DNA of 52,653 nt from Candidatus Falkowiibacteriota bacterium (GCA_016214755.1 JACRNX010000040.1:1-52653); one strand, 5' to 3'. Counted from the first letter of the stretch, positions 1 to 7,990 are shown. Program-made: numbers and translations. The notes: generated by a model not told the origin, from the letters alone.

Positions 1-85
1 CGGAGGCATCAATCTCTGGACTACAAAACGCCGGCGCAAATATATTTTCAGAAATAATTCATTGACATATTTAATTCTTAAAAAA

Positions 86-466
86 TTAACCCACCAAATA
101 CAAGGCAATTAGCTGTCTTGACAAAGGGGTACACTTAATATTTTGATCTGGTAGACAATTAAATAAAGCGATATCAACGTCTTTTTCTTCATGCTCAAAG
201 ATTTTTACATCTTTCAACGAAATTTTAATCAATTGTGAGCTGTCATCTTTTTTATTTAGACGCAATACAATTTCAGACAAGTAGTTTCCTTGATTATCCT
301 GCAATACATGTTTTGCAGTTACAAAATAAAAATTGAAAGTTTTTTCGTTTTCTTCATTTTTTACTCCAATAAAAAAACCTGTTCCGTTAGGCTTTACTTT
401 ATCTTTGCCGTCAGGAATAAAAATAAACGAAACTGATTTTTTAACTTCTTGAAGATGGTTTGCCAT
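86..466 (-). CDS. Truncated trypsin-like (S1 fold) peptidase-related protein
   Basis: The 126-residue product resembles the N-terminal half of a trypsin-like peptidase domain. It has GTGFFIG early on, then FVTAKHV, where the catalytic His would sit, and DVDIALF, where the catalytic Asp would sit. The reading frame stops before any GDSGG-type serine motif, so by itself it cannot form a complete catalytic triad. It starts 9 bp after the stop of the restriction endonuclease gene on the same strand, so it is probably the last gene of the restriction-modification operon. Trypsin-like domains often accompany defence genes, but a defence role here is inferred only from position. It may be a pseudogene fragment or a non-enzymatic remnant. 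The 85 bp downstream hold no gene I can support. Confidence 0.5.
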   Translation of the reverse strand: MANHLQEVKKSVSFIFIPDGKDKVKPNGTGFFIGVKNEENEKTFNFYFVTAKHVLQDNQGNYLSEIVLRLNKKDDSSQLIKISLKDVKIFEHEEKDVDIALFNCLPDQNIKCTPLSRQLIALYLVG

Positions 467-475
467 AATTTATAT

Positions 476-1292
476 TTAATATCCTAGGGCAAGTTGATCG
501 AGCATATCCGGTCCCTTCTCACGCCCTACTTCTTGATAAATTTCAAGAACTGCTTCATATGTTCCGGCTCCGCCTACTAAATCCCAAAACTCTTTTCCAA
601 GTAAAACTTCATCTTCCAAATCCATGTAATTCACAACGAAGCTATGTCTATATGTTGCTTTATCCACTCCATAGGGATTATAAGCAGTCGCGTAATATGC
701 TTTTGCTCTCGGATATTGCTTGTAAGTTATCCCATGAATTTGGAGCAATCGGCCTGTTGCTTCCAAACACTGTCCTTTGTTCGGCTTTGGACTTTTGATC
801 TCAATAAAAAGCTCTGTCTCGTCTTTCTTGACGATGTATAAATCGGCAATACTGGTTCTTTTTACGCTTTTTCCGTCTCCGGCAATTTTAACGATTTCTT
901 TAACAAACTCGGGATAGCTTGATTTCATTCCTCCTGTACCGATTTTGCTTGTGATTTCTTCAATCCGTTTTATAGCTTTGAGTGAAATTTGACCAGTAAC
1001 GCGATGCCCTCGTTCTGCATGTTTATGATTATCAAGTGCGATCAATCGAGCACATTCCTCAAATGTTGTTCCTAACTTGGTAGAAAATGAACGTTCAAAT
1101 TCTGTTATTGTTAATAATCCATCAGGTAACAAAGACTCGTGGAATGGTTTTAAATCTCCCTTTTTTGATTCTTTTCGCAGTGGTCTAAGTTGCTTTGGGT
1201 CAAAACCATTATCGGTTTTTTTTTTCGATCATTCCTTGAATAAATCCTTCAAGGTATCCTTTAATTGATTGTCTGGTGTTTTTTGTAATCAT
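476..1292 (-). pseudogene. TdeIII-family type II restriction endonuclease, frameshifted in a homopolymer
   Basis: The intact part (476-1132, 218 codons) resembles TdeIII-type restriction endonucleases. It carries a PD-(D/E)XK-like core: an Asp in TSIADLYIV, then FIEIKSPKPNKGQ, followed by an R-L-L-Q-I helix. The family is reported to cut GGNCC-type sites. A better start lies at 1292, where ATGA overlaps the methyltransferase stop by 4 bp, typical of translational coupling. From there the frame runs 28 codons to a TAA just after a run of ten T on the plus strand (1216-1225; ten A in the mRNA). With nine A the two frames join into a protein of about 271 residues. So the gene is either a fresh frameshift, a phase-variable gene, or corrected by slippage at the A tract. 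Confidence 0.72.
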
Positions 1293-2482
1293 ATTTTTTG
1301 CCAAATTAAAATACTTTCATAAAATGCGCCGTTGCGTCGGCCAGTCCGACGATTTACATGACGCTCAACCCTCCCGATTGATCTAAAACCAACATTTGAA
1401 GGGTTATATAAATTATGTTTGTCATTAACAACAATAACCATAATTCCGTCTTTAGTCATATAATCGCGTGTATGTAATAATACATCATTTATTCCTTTAA
1501 TATATTCTTTTTTTGCTTCTTCTGAGGAGCCTCTTTTCGCTGGCCCGATTTCTTTAGTTTCATTATTTTTTAAACTAAGCAGCTCGTAAGCATATTTATG
1601 CTGATCGTGGTAATCGATTAAGCCAATATAAGGTGGCGATGTAAAAACCATATCAATTCCTTTTGGTAAATCAACCGTCCTTGAATCATCATGAAAGACT
1701 TTAACATCAGCTTTGGTTCTAATTTGATTAAATTCCTTAACTCTTTGCAATGTGTCAATGGAATAACTGCTTAAAAATTTATAAGCTTCTTGAACTGGCG
1801 TACAAACTCGGCCATGTTTGTAGCATTGGTATGGTGTCTTTTGTGGTTTTTTAGGAAAGTCTAAATCATAATGCGTGACTAATCGTGCAGAGCGAGCCGA
1901 ACGAGAAAGAATGATTTTTAGCAAATCTTGGTATTCATAATCTTTTATTAAGCGCAAGTAACAAAGAAGTTCTTTTTTTGTCCTATCTGCAAACCATTCA
2001 TTAATATAATCATTTTTCGTTGTGAAAAGTTTATTTACTTTTTCATCATTTAAAAAATCCTTCTCATATTTTGACATTCGTTTTAAAATATCGCGAATTT
2101 CCTTATCCAGAAGTTCAATATCATATTTGTTAGTTTTAACTTTTGAAAGTAGGGTATTGAAAATAGAAATATCTGTACCAATTGCATCAATCCCAAGTGC
2201 ATTTGCTTCGACAAGTGTTGTTCCTGAACCACAAAATGGATCATAGACTAGTTTAGGATTAAATTTGCGTAAAAAAATCTCAACTAACTGAGGTATAAAT
2301 TTACCCATGTATGGGTGAAGTCTATGAACATGCTTTGTTCGTGCCATTTCAGGCAAATCATTTTCCCGCCAATTTAAATTAAGCGTTTCTAAATCAGTAT
2401 CAAGAGTAATGCTTGAAAAATTAGTTAGCGGAGTTTGTTGATATTGCTTGGCGATTTTTTGAGCTACTGTATTATCGTACAT
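1289..2482 (-). CDS. DNA methyltransferase (N4/N6 amino type) of the restriction-modification pair
   Basis: This 397-residue S-adenosylmethionine-dependent DNA methyltransferase would protect host sites from the neighbouring TdeIII-type endonuclease. Motif I (DPFCGSGTT, residues 81-89) binds SAM. Motif IV is TSPPY near residue 280, a form commonest in N4-cytosine enzymes though also seen in N6-adenine ones. Motif I lies upstream of motif IV with about 190 residues between them, where the target-recognition region would fit, resembling the alpha-type order. A downstream IMVIVVNDKHN strand follows. The stop overlaps the endonuclease start (ATGA), so methyltransferase is made first. The specificity cannot be read from the sequence. 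Confidence 0.85.
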   Translation of the reverse strand: MYDNTVAQKIAKQYQQTPLTNFSSITLDTDLETLNLNWRENDLPEMARTKHVHRLHPYMGKFIPQLVEIFLRKFNPKLVYDPFCGSGTTLVEANALGIDAIGTDISIFNTLLSKVKTNKYDIELLDKEIRDILKRMSKYEKDFLNDEKVNKLFTTKNDYINEWFADRTKKELLCYLRLIKDYEYQDLLKIILSRSARSARLVTHYDLDFPKKPQKTPYQCYKHGRVCTPVQEAYKFLSSYSIDTLQRVKEFNQIRTKADVKVFHDDSRTVDLPKGIDMVFTSPPYIGLIDYHDQHKYAYELLSLKNNETKEIGPAKRGSSEEAKKEYIKGINDVLLHTRDYMTKDGIMVIVVNDKHNLYNPSNVGFRSIGRVERHVNRRTGRRNGAFYESILIWQKI

Positions 2483-2650
2483 ATTTTCTAATCTGATTTA
2501 ATGTATTAGCATTGTATCTGTTTTCCCCTTATAAATAAATCGTTTTCGTAGCGGAGCGGAGAAAACACCTTATTCCCCTCTATAAAATAAAGAAAAAGAA
2601 ATTTGAAAATTTTTTAAAACAATTGGGCGATAGCCCAAAAAGAAAAGGAA

Positions 2651-2819
2651 TATTTCAGCTAATGCGGCGGCTGATCCGACGTGTTGGACGGACGCAGCTT
2701 GCTGCGCCCGACAGGCCATGTTGGATAGCCAGAGTTGGACGATGTCGCTTTGCGACAGAGTGCAACTCTGAGCGGCAGCCGCCGCATTGGACAAAATACG
2801 CGAAGCGATTTTGTCCAAC
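2651..2819 (+). repeat. 169-bp multi-hairpin repeat, copy A
   Basis: A GC-rich, highly structured element that recurs at 3400-3568 in the same orientation. A 13-bp outer stem (AATGCGGCGGCTG at 2661 with CAGCCGCCGCATT at 2776) encloses smaller hairpins, including GCAGC-TT-GCTGC, CAGAGTTG/CAACTCTG and GTCGC-TTT-GCGAC. A separate hairpin follows (GGACAAAAT / ATTTTGTCC, 2789-2817). Open frames across it are probably by-products of its composition, not genes. It may be a structured RNA, a non-autonomous mobile element or a REP-type cluster. Confidence 0.75.
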
Positions 2820-2888
2820 GTCTGCGTGTATGAGAAGTTTCGCCGACTTCCTTATTATTTTATCATAGAGGAGGCGAAATTTGGGTGA

Positions 2889-2932
2889 AAGAAAAAGTGC
2901 AACCTTTGAAAATTATTAACGCACTTTTTCTT
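2889..2932 (-). terminator. Stem-loop downstream of the HIT gene, probably a terminator
   Basis: AAGAAAAAGTGC (2889-2900) pairs perfectly with GCACTTTTTCTT (2921-2932) around a 20-nt loop, 32 bp past the end of the HIT gene. On either strand the descending arm is T-rich, so it could act in both directions. A further inverted pair (TGCGTGTATGAG near 2823 and CTCATACACGC near 2938) surrounds it. Confidence 0.5.
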
Positions 2933-2964
2933 GAACCTCATACACGCCGTTAAGTGATGTAAAT

Positions 2965-3372
2965 TTAGCCCGTAATCTTGAGCTTCTGCCATATTTCTTC
3001 AATATTGAAATCTTTTTTTGCCAAATTGGGCCAAGTATCTAGGCCATCGTCTTTGAAGCGCGGAAACAAATGAAAATGAAAATGCGGAACAGACTGCTGG
3101 CCGGCTTGTCCGCTTGCATGTAGAACATTCATGCCCGTTGCTCCAATCCTTGTTTTGTATTCTTTCGTGAGCAATTGAATGGCCTCTGTTAATTTGCACA
3201 GCAGATCTTGCGGAATATCATAAAGGTCTTGGAAATGCTGCTTGGGTACGACTAAAGTATGGCCGTATACTTCAATTTCTTTGGGCAAGAAGCAGATAGT
3301 ATTTTCATTTTCATAAATTATCTTTGACGGCTTTTCCCCGCGAACAATTTGGCAAAAAATACAATCATTCAT
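2965..3372 (-). CDS. HIT family hydrolase
   Basis: The 135-residue product is a histidine-triad protein of the HINT/Fhit type. It is expected to hydrolyse nucleoside phosphoramidates or dinucleoside polyphosphates in the cytoplasm. The triad HFHFHLF has His at residues 97, 99 and 101, preceded by NVLHASGQAG, the usual phosphate-binding stretch. The N terminus has a CIFCQI motif common in the family (C4, C7). Length is normal. The gene stands alone between two copies of the 169-bp structured repeat, and its own stem-loop lies downstream. Confidence 0.92.
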   Translation of the reverse strand: MNDCIFCQIVRGEKPSKIIYENENTICFLPKEIEVYGHTLVVPKQHFQDLYDIPQDLLCKLTEAIQLLTKEYKTRIGATGMNVLHASGQAGQQSVPHFHFHLFPRFKDDGLDTWPNLAKKDFNIEEIWQKLKITG

Positions 3373-3399
3373 ATTTCTATTTTAACTAAGGGCTAAATT

Positions 3400-3568
3400 T
3401 ATTTCACTTAATGCGGCGGCTGATCCGACGTGGCGGACGGGAGCAGCTTGCTGCGGCCGACAGAACATGTCGGATAGCCAGAGTTGGACGATGTCGCTTG
3501 GCGACAGAGGACAACTCTGAGCGGTAGCCGCCGCATTGGACAAAATACGCGAAGCGATTTTGTCCAAC
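3400..3568 (+). repeat. 169-bp multi-hairpin repeat, copy B
   Basis: Second copy of the element at 2651-2819, same orientation and length, with scattered substitutions. The outer stem, the internal hairpins and the terminal GGACAAAAT / ATTTTGTCC hairpin are all kept. It abuts the end of the CYTH gene (7 bp away) and lies 28 bp upstream of the HIT start, so it may form part of the HIT leader. Confidence 0.75.
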
Positions 3569-3574
3569 TCGTTA

Positions 3575-4111
3575 TTATGCGTAATTTGGGGATTTAAGAT
3601 ACAATGGCTTATAGCTAAATTTCATCAGCCGCGTCTCGAGGTCAGCGTAGGATTTGCCGCAGACCATGCCGCCGGCGAGAAATGTTTCTTGCGTCACGTC
3701 AACTAAGCAAAAATCAGGCGGCGTAAAAGTGTTTTTCGCGTCAATGGTATCAAATTCAAAATCAATAAGAACAAGTCCGGCGAGTTCATCCTGAAAAATA
3801 TCAATCTCCGCGGTTTGGCCTTGAACTTTGTAATAATAGCGGATTTTGTGAGTCCGCTTGCCGTCAAGTTTTGTCAGCGCGTCAAATTCTTCTTTTGATA
3901 AAGCAATAGTTTGTTCTGTCTGTTCAGAAGCGTCCCCGTCTTTAATCGGCGTCTTTTTTGTCATCTCATATTTTTCGCCGCTTTTTCTTATTCGAAGCAC
4001 GGGATGTTCAACGGTTTTAGGAATGTAGATGTCAATAATTTCTTTCGACGGAAAATTGCGGATGTCAGTCGGAATTGTTTTCGCGAGATATGTTTTTTCA
4101 AGCTCAATCAT
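3575..4111 (-). CDS. CYTH domain protein (triphosphate tunnel metalloenzyme fold)
   Basis: The 178-residue protein begins with IELEKTYLAK, the acidic ExExK signature of CYTH enzymes. It continues with LRIRK and an EIDIFQDELAGLVLIDFEF stretch, which supplies the alternating charged residues lining the tunnel. Such proteins hydrolyse inorganic triphosphate or thiamine triphosphate, or cyclise ATP. The small size and lack of extra domains favour a triphosphatase-like role, but the substrate is not readable. It is the last gene of a tight three-gene minus-strand operon, with gaps of 3-4 bp to DUF3850 and DUF5661. Confidence 0.8.
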   Translation of the reverse strand: MIELEKTYLAKTIPTDIRNFPSKEIIDIYIPKTVEHPVLRIRKSGEKYEMTKKTPIKDGDASEQTEQTIALSKEEFDALTKLDGKRTHKIRYYYKVQGQTAEIDIFQDELAGLVLIDFEFDTIDAKNTFTPPDFCLVDVTQETFLAGGMVCGKSYADLETRLMKFSYKPLYLKSPNYA

Positions 4112-4114
4112 AAT

Positions 4115-4375
4115 TTATTTAAAAGACAAAATTTGCAGTCCGTATTTTTCAACATCAGCGTCGTTCCAAAATTTCAGCTCCTTTGTTTTTAAAACATAAG
4201 TGATGACTTTTTCTATTTCCCGGCCAGTATATTTCTCCGTTTCGGGGTCCCATTCTCTAAGCGCGAGCGTGTCGCCGGGCGCGCAATCAAAATCCGCCAA
4301 CCGCAATTCAAATGTTTTGTCGCCGTCAATAATTTTTTGAAAATACTTTGGCCAGCACTTTTTTTCAACGCGCAT
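4115..4375 (-). CDS. DUF3850 (ASCH/PUA-like) domain protein
   Basis: The 86-residue protein matches what I know of DUF3850, a small ASCH-related family. It has KKCWPKYFQKIIDGDKTFELR near the N terminus, then DFDCAPGDTLALREWDP and a YTGREIEKVITYV strand. ASCH-type folds are thought to bind RNA or nucleotides, but no defined function is known. It is the middle gene of the DUF5661 / DUF3850 / CYTH operon. Confidence 0.7.
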   Translation of the reverse strand: MRVEKKCWPKYFQKIIDGDKTFELRLADFDCAPGDTLALREWDPETEKYTGREIEKVITYVLKTKELKFWNDADVEKYGLQILSFK

Positions 4376-4379
4376 AAGT

Positions 4380-4631
4380 TTATTTTAACGCCGCCTCTTC
4401 CAGCTCTTCCAAACGGTCGTAATAATCAGGAATTTCGTTAAGATGGGCCAAAGCGATTTTTCCCGTCATCAGCGGGTCGTCATTCGTAATATTAGTGGCG
4501 CTGTCCCGCGTGCCGTGCTCGAGTTCGACATTAAGCCCGCGTTGGAATTGGTCAACGTCGAATTTGTCCCACGCGACATTAAGCTGTCCGCCGATTTCCT
4601 TTGCTTCTTCGGCAGTGAATTCTGATTTCAT
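4380..4631 (-). CDS. DUF5661 family protein
   Basis: The 83-residue acidic protein fits the DUF5661 pattern. It has FTAEEAKEIGGQLNVAWDKF, then QRGLNVELEHGTRD, TNITNDDPLMTGKIALAHL and NEIPDYYDRLE. The function is unknown; the family is frequent in Patescibacteria. It is the first gene of a three-gene operon with DUF3850 and the CYTH protein. No clear Shine-Dalgarno sequence is visible before the ATG. Confidence 0.7.
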   Translation of the reverse strand: MKSEFTAEEAKEIGGQLNVAWDKFDVDQFQRGLNVELEHGTRDSATNITNDDPLMTGKIALAHLNEIPDYYDRLEELEEAALK

Positions 4632-4666
4632 AGTTTTAAGTTATCTTGCTTATATTTTACATAAAG

Positions 4667-4704
4667 TTATTCGTGTTGACAAGCGGCTAAAATTTTGGGA
4701 TGGT
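4667..4704 (+). repeat. 38-bp promoter-like repeat, copy A
   Basis: Identical to 9567-9604. The block contains TTGACA, a perfect -35 hexamer, followed 17 bp later by GATGGT, a poor -10. No plus-strand gene follows before metG, which is on the other strand, so this copy is probably a relic or transcribes nothing obvious. Confidence 0.5.
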
Positions 4705-4842
4705 GCCAGCGAGAGAAACATTGTCTTTCTTGTCAATTTGTTTCGCGATGATTTGAGAGAATGAAAATAAAACTACAAAACTACATCGCCGATAGTATTA
4801 AAATCTACGTAAAATATTGTACAGAAATGTGGAAAAATAAAA

Positions 4843-4875
4843 AAGGCTTACGTTCATTGACGTAAAGCCTTTTTT
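4843..4875 (-). terminator. Terminator of metG, possibly bidirectional
   Basis: AAGGCTTACG and CGTAAAGCCTT form a stem with one bulge around TTCATTGA. T-runs follow on both strands (six T on plus; TTTTTTATTTTT on minus). It lies just beyond the metG stop. The 4632-4842 interval otherwise holds only the promoter-like repeat. Confidence 0.8.
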
Positions 4876-4879
4876 CGAT

Positions 4880-6538
4880 TTATTGTTTTTTGGCTTCTTC
4901 AAGATTACTTAACTCTTCATCGATAATTGCGGCGTCAATTTTAGCGATGGCCGCAGTTGGTTTTTCAATAGCGTAATTCGCTGGCAGAAGCGTAAATCTC
5001 CAAGCCAAGTCATCTGTTTTCAGAAACCGGCTTATTTTTTCACAAGCGTGCGGAATGAATGGGGCGCTTAGACGACGCAATGTTTCAGCTATTTGACAGC
5101 AAACATAAATTGTTTGTTGCGCGTGTTTTTCATTATCTTTTATTTGTTTCCATGGTTCTCGCTCATTAATGTAGCCATTGCCGCGTTGTGAAAATTCAAG
5201 CACCAAACGTAGAGCTTGTCTGAATTCAGCGCGTTCGATATGGTCGCCGACCGCGGTAAAGATAATATTTGCATCTTCAAGCAGTTTCGCGCTTACTTCA
5301 TCAAAGTCGGATGATTCTGGAACCTTGCCGAAATATCTGTTTGCCATGGAAAATGTTCTATTCCAGAAATTTCCCAGATTGCCTACTAAGTCGCCATTAA
5401 CGCGATGTTGAAAATCGCGCCAGTTAAATGATATGTCTCCGCTTTCCGGACCATTTAAGGTCAGATAAAAACGGATCGCGTCTGATTCAAATTTTTCTAA
5501 AGCATGAGGAAGCCACACGGCGATTCCTTTACTCTTTGAAAGTTTCAATCCTTCAAGGCGCAGGTATTCGCTGGAGACGATTTGGTCCGGCAAATGTAGC
5601 CGCAACGCCATGAGCATTGCCGGCCACAGAATAGTGTGGAAAGGAATGTTGTCTTTCCCATGAACATAATAATGAAAAGCGTCATCGTTTTCCCACCATT
5701 CGCGCCAAGCATCAGGCGTTCCTTGTTGCGCCGCCCATTCTTTGGAACAGGTGAGATAACCCATTACCGCTTCAAACCAAACATAAATGCATTTGTCGGT
5801 ATATCCTGGCACGGTTACTGGAATGCCCCATATCAAATCACGAGTAATCGGCCGTTCTTGTAGTCCGCGCTGAAACCATCCTTCAGTCATCGTAAAGGCG
5901 TTATTGCGCCAACCTTTTTGTTGCTTAACCCAATTTTTCAATTTTTCTTCAAAGACCGGCAGGTTAAAGTAAAGATGGGTTGACGATTGCCAAATAGGAT
6001 TCGTGCCACAGTTGCGACAACGAGGGTTGATAAGAGAAGAAGGGTCATGCACGTGACCGCAAGAGTCGCATTGGTCGCCACGCGCATTTTCCGCCCCGCA
6101 GTTTGGACAGCGGCCTTCAATATAACGATCAGGAAGGGAGCGTTGGCATTGGGAGCAAAAGGCCTGTTGTTCTTCATGCGGCGTCATGTATCCTGCTTCA
6201 TAAATCGTGGAAAAAATTTTTTGAGCTTCAGCTTTATGAAAATCACCCATGGTTTTTGTATAGAGCGAATAACTGAATCCGAGTTTTTTGATGAGCATTT
6301 CAACAAACTCATCATGATATCGGCTGGCGATATCCGCGGGATTTTTTCCTTCTTTTTCCGCTGTGACCAAAATTGGCGTGCCATGGCAGTCGCTACCAGA
6401 CACATATAGCACTTTATCTCCTTTTGAACGATGATATCTGGCGAGAATATCAGCAGGCAGTAGTCCGGCAACATGTCCAAGGTGCAAAGAGCCATTGACA
6501 TATGGCCAAGCGGCGGCAACAAGAATGTTTTTTTCCAT
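4880..6538 (-). CDS. metG: Methionyl-tRNA synthetase
   Basis: This 552-residue class I aminoacyl-tRNA synthetase charges tRNA-Met with methionine. The HIGH-type motif is HLGH (residues 19-22), and the KMSKS-type motif is KLSKSKG near residue 333. Between them are two zinc knuckles (CSQC...CPNC and CDSCG...CRNC), marking the four-Cys-pair MetG form. The WFQRGLQ and YVWFEA blocks are also present. There is no C-terminal tRNA-binding EMAP domain, so this is the short form. It lies divergent to metK, in a block with a methionine-related PLP enzyme and tRNA-Met. AAAGGA about 9 bp upstream of the ATG may be the ribosome site. Confidence 0.97.
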   Translation of the reverse strand: MEKNILVAAAWPYVNGSLHLGHVAGLLPADILARYHRSKGDKVLYVSGSDCHGTPILVTAEKEGKNPADIASRYHDEFVEMLIKKLGFSYSLYTKTMGDFHKAEAQKIFSTIYEAGYMTPHEEQQAFCSQCQRSLPDRYIEGRCPNCGAENARGDQCDSCGHVHDPSSLINPRCRNCGTNPIWQSSTHLYFNLPVFEEKLKNWVKQQKGWRNNAFTMTEGWFQRGLQERPITRDLIWGIPVTVPGYTDKCIYVWFEAVMGYLTCSKEWAAQQGTPDAWREWWENDDAFHYYVHGKDNIPFHTILWPAMLMALRLHLPDQIVSSEYLRLEGLKLSKSKGIAVWLPHALEKFESDAIRFYLTLNGPESGDISFNWRDFQHRVNGDLVGNLGNFWNRTFSMANRYFGKVPESSDFDEVSAKLLEDANIIFTAVGDHIERAEFRQALRLVLEFSQRGNGYINEREPWKQIKDNEKHAQQTIYVCCQIAETLRRLSAPFIPHACEKISRFLKTDDLAWRFTLLPANYAIEKPTAAIAKIDAAIIDEELSNLEEAKKQ

Positions 6539-6586
6539 GATTTGTAATCCTTTGTCAAGGAACTTCTAAATAGTTCCCGTTTACAA

Positions 6587-6613
6587 CTTATAATATGATA
6601 TTTGAAATGTCAA
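6587..6613 (-). promoter_or_regulatory. Possible metG promoter and leader hairpin
   Basis: On the minus strand TTGACA (6613-6608) is followed 15 bp later by TATAAG (6592-6587). The spacing is short, so the assignment is tentative. Between it and the start, GGAACT and AGTTCC (6559-6577) can form a small leader hairpin. Confidence 0.35.
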
Positions 6614-6675
6614 TGAGCGATATTCGTCTGCGATGTTGGACGAAACGATATTGTTATTAATTGTGGATAAAATCA

Positions 6676-6704
6676 TAGACAAAAAATAATCAACAGCATA
6701 AGAT
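6676..6704 (+). promoter_or_regulatory. Promoter of metK
   Basis: TAGACA (6676-6681) and TAAGAT (6699-6704) are separated by exactly 17 bp. Transcription would start near 6711, immediately before the structured leader at 6714. That fit between predicted start and RNA fold supports the call. Confidence 0.55.
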
Positions 6705-6713
6705 AAAGTCGAA

Positions 6714-6780
6714 ATCTGCCGGCACATCAGTGCTATTTAAATCGGAGGGGCTCTGGTTTAAATGGGGTTTCTTGGCAGAT
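6714..6780 (+). promoter_or_regulatory. Candidate structured leader RNA (possible riboswitch) of metK
   Basis: A 67-nt segment folds on paper into a three-way junction. P1 is ATCTGCC (6714-6720) with GGCAGAT (6774-6780). P2 is GCAC-ATCA-GTGC (6722-6733). P3 is ATTTAAA (6735-6741) with TTTAAAT (6757-6763), closing a purine-rich loop that contains GGAGGGG. It lies between the predicted metK promoter and its ribosome site (AGGAG, 6795-6799). metK leaders in other bacteria often carry SAM-responsive RNAs, but I cannot match this fold to a named SAM class. Confidence 0.5.
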
Positions 6781-6805
6781 GGTTCTTTGAAATAGGAGAA
6801 GTGCT

Positions 6806-7981
6806 ATGAGAAACGAGATGGATATGCGTAAAGCCCGTTCGATGGCGGCTGAGTTCGTCACGAACGGGCACCCAGACAAGTGTTGCGATCAAATGGCTGA
6901 TGCCATTGTCGACACGGCATTGTCGCAGGACCCCAAGTCGCGGGTGGCAATGGAAGTCACTGGCGGACATGGAGGCATTGTTGTTATCGGTGAGATGACC
7001 ACGTGTGCCGTATTCGATATTGGCGAGGTAGTTCGCCGTACCTATCGCGCGATTGGTCATGATCATGACCTGGCGATTTTTACCAATGTGGTTAAGCAAG
7101 CAAAAAATATCGCCCAGGGCGTAGATGACGAAAAAGCAGTTGGCAAAGGCCATGCTGAGCAAGGCGCTGGCGATCAGGGTATAATGGTCGGATACGCGGT
7201 GAATGATACGCCTGAATTCATGCCTTTGACCTGGAGCATTGCGAAGCGTCTTTGCCTCATGATGCACGATCTTCGTGTTGATGGCACTTTGCCATGGCTT
7301 AGACCCGATGGGAAGAGTCAAGTCACAATCGTTGATGGCAAGATTACCCATGTGACTCTCGCAGCTCACCACGCACTCAAATTTTCTCCCGATACTCCAG
7401 AGGAGAAAGCTGAATTGGCGCAAATTAGGATAGAACTTTTCAATCGCATCGTTCGGCCTGTTGTACCAGATCTCGGAAATGTTGACATGGTAGCTGCCGG
7501 TGAAGATCCTTGCGTTGTCATCAATGGCACCGGCCGATTTGTCCAGGGAGGTTTCGACGCTGACGCCGGTACTACTGGACGGAAACTGATGGTGGATAAT
7601 TTCGGCCCGAACGTTGAGATAGGTGGTGGTTGCTACTCAGGGAAGGATCCTACTAAAGTCGATCGTTCGGCCGCTTACTTCTGCAGATTCATTGCCAAGT
7701 CGATTGTGGCTGGCGGATATGCGCGCGAAGCCATTGTCAAAGTCGGATATGCCATTGGCGTTGCCAAGCCGACTTACGTATCAGTTCAGACAAGTCTGCC
7801 TGATGATGAAGCTCGCAAGCTCGAAGCTAATGTTCTGGACAAATTCGATTTTCGTCCGAAAGCCATCATCGAGCGCTTGGGACTGATCGATTCGAACAAA
7901 GATTGGCGCTACGAAGACACGGCTCGTTTCGGACACTATGGCGATTCGCGTTTCCCGTGGGAAACGCCGGTTTCATTCTAG
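6806..7981 (+). CDS. metK: S-adenosylmethionine synthetase
   Basis: The 391-residue enzyme makes S-adenosylmethionine from methionine and ATP. Visible signatures are GHPDKCCDQMADAI near the N terminus (ATP site), GAGDQG near residue 120, and a C-terminal SGKDPTKVDRSAAY. Length is normal for the bacterial enzyme. AGGAG lies 6 bp before the ATG at 6806, which fixes the start. Its richer GC and frequent GTC/GAC codons differ from the AT-rich genes around it, hinting at a different history. It is divergent from metG and followed by a PLP-dependent sulfur amino-acid enzyme, with which it may be co-transcribed. Confidence 0.97.
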   Translation: MRNEMDMRKARSMAAEFVTNGHPDKCCDQMADAIVDTALSQDPKSRVAMEVTGGHGGIVVIGEMTTCAVFDIGEVVRRTYRAIGHDHDLAIFTNVVKQAKNIAQGVDDEKAVGKGHAEQGAGDQGIMVGYAVNDTPEFMPLTWSIAKRLCLMMHDLRVDGTLPWLRPDGKSQVTIVDGKITHVTLAAHHALKFSPDTPEEKAELAQIRIELFNRIVRPVVPDLGNVDMVAAGEDPCVVINGTGRFVQGGFDADAGTTGRKLMVDNFGPNVEIGGGCYSGKDPTKVDRSAAYFCRFIAKSIVAGGYAREAIVKVGYAIGVAKPTYVSVQTSLPDDEARKLEANVLDKFDFRPKAIIERLGLIDSNKDWRYEDTARFGHYGDSRFPWETPVSF

Positions 7982-7990
7982 TCAACCAAT

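Noticed and set aside
2570-2868. Open frames of about 80 codons across the structured repeat on both strands
   Set aside because: They recur in the second repeat copy only because the DNA is repeated; there is no ribosome site, and the hairpin arms explain the composition.
6184-6558. Minus-strand frame overlapping metG
   Set aside because: A shadow of the metG coding region in another frame; metG is unambiguous.
6714-6780. Classical SAM-I riboswitch before metK
   Set aside because: The segment is about half the usual size and lacks the recognisable SAM-I conserved core; only a generic structured leader can be supported.
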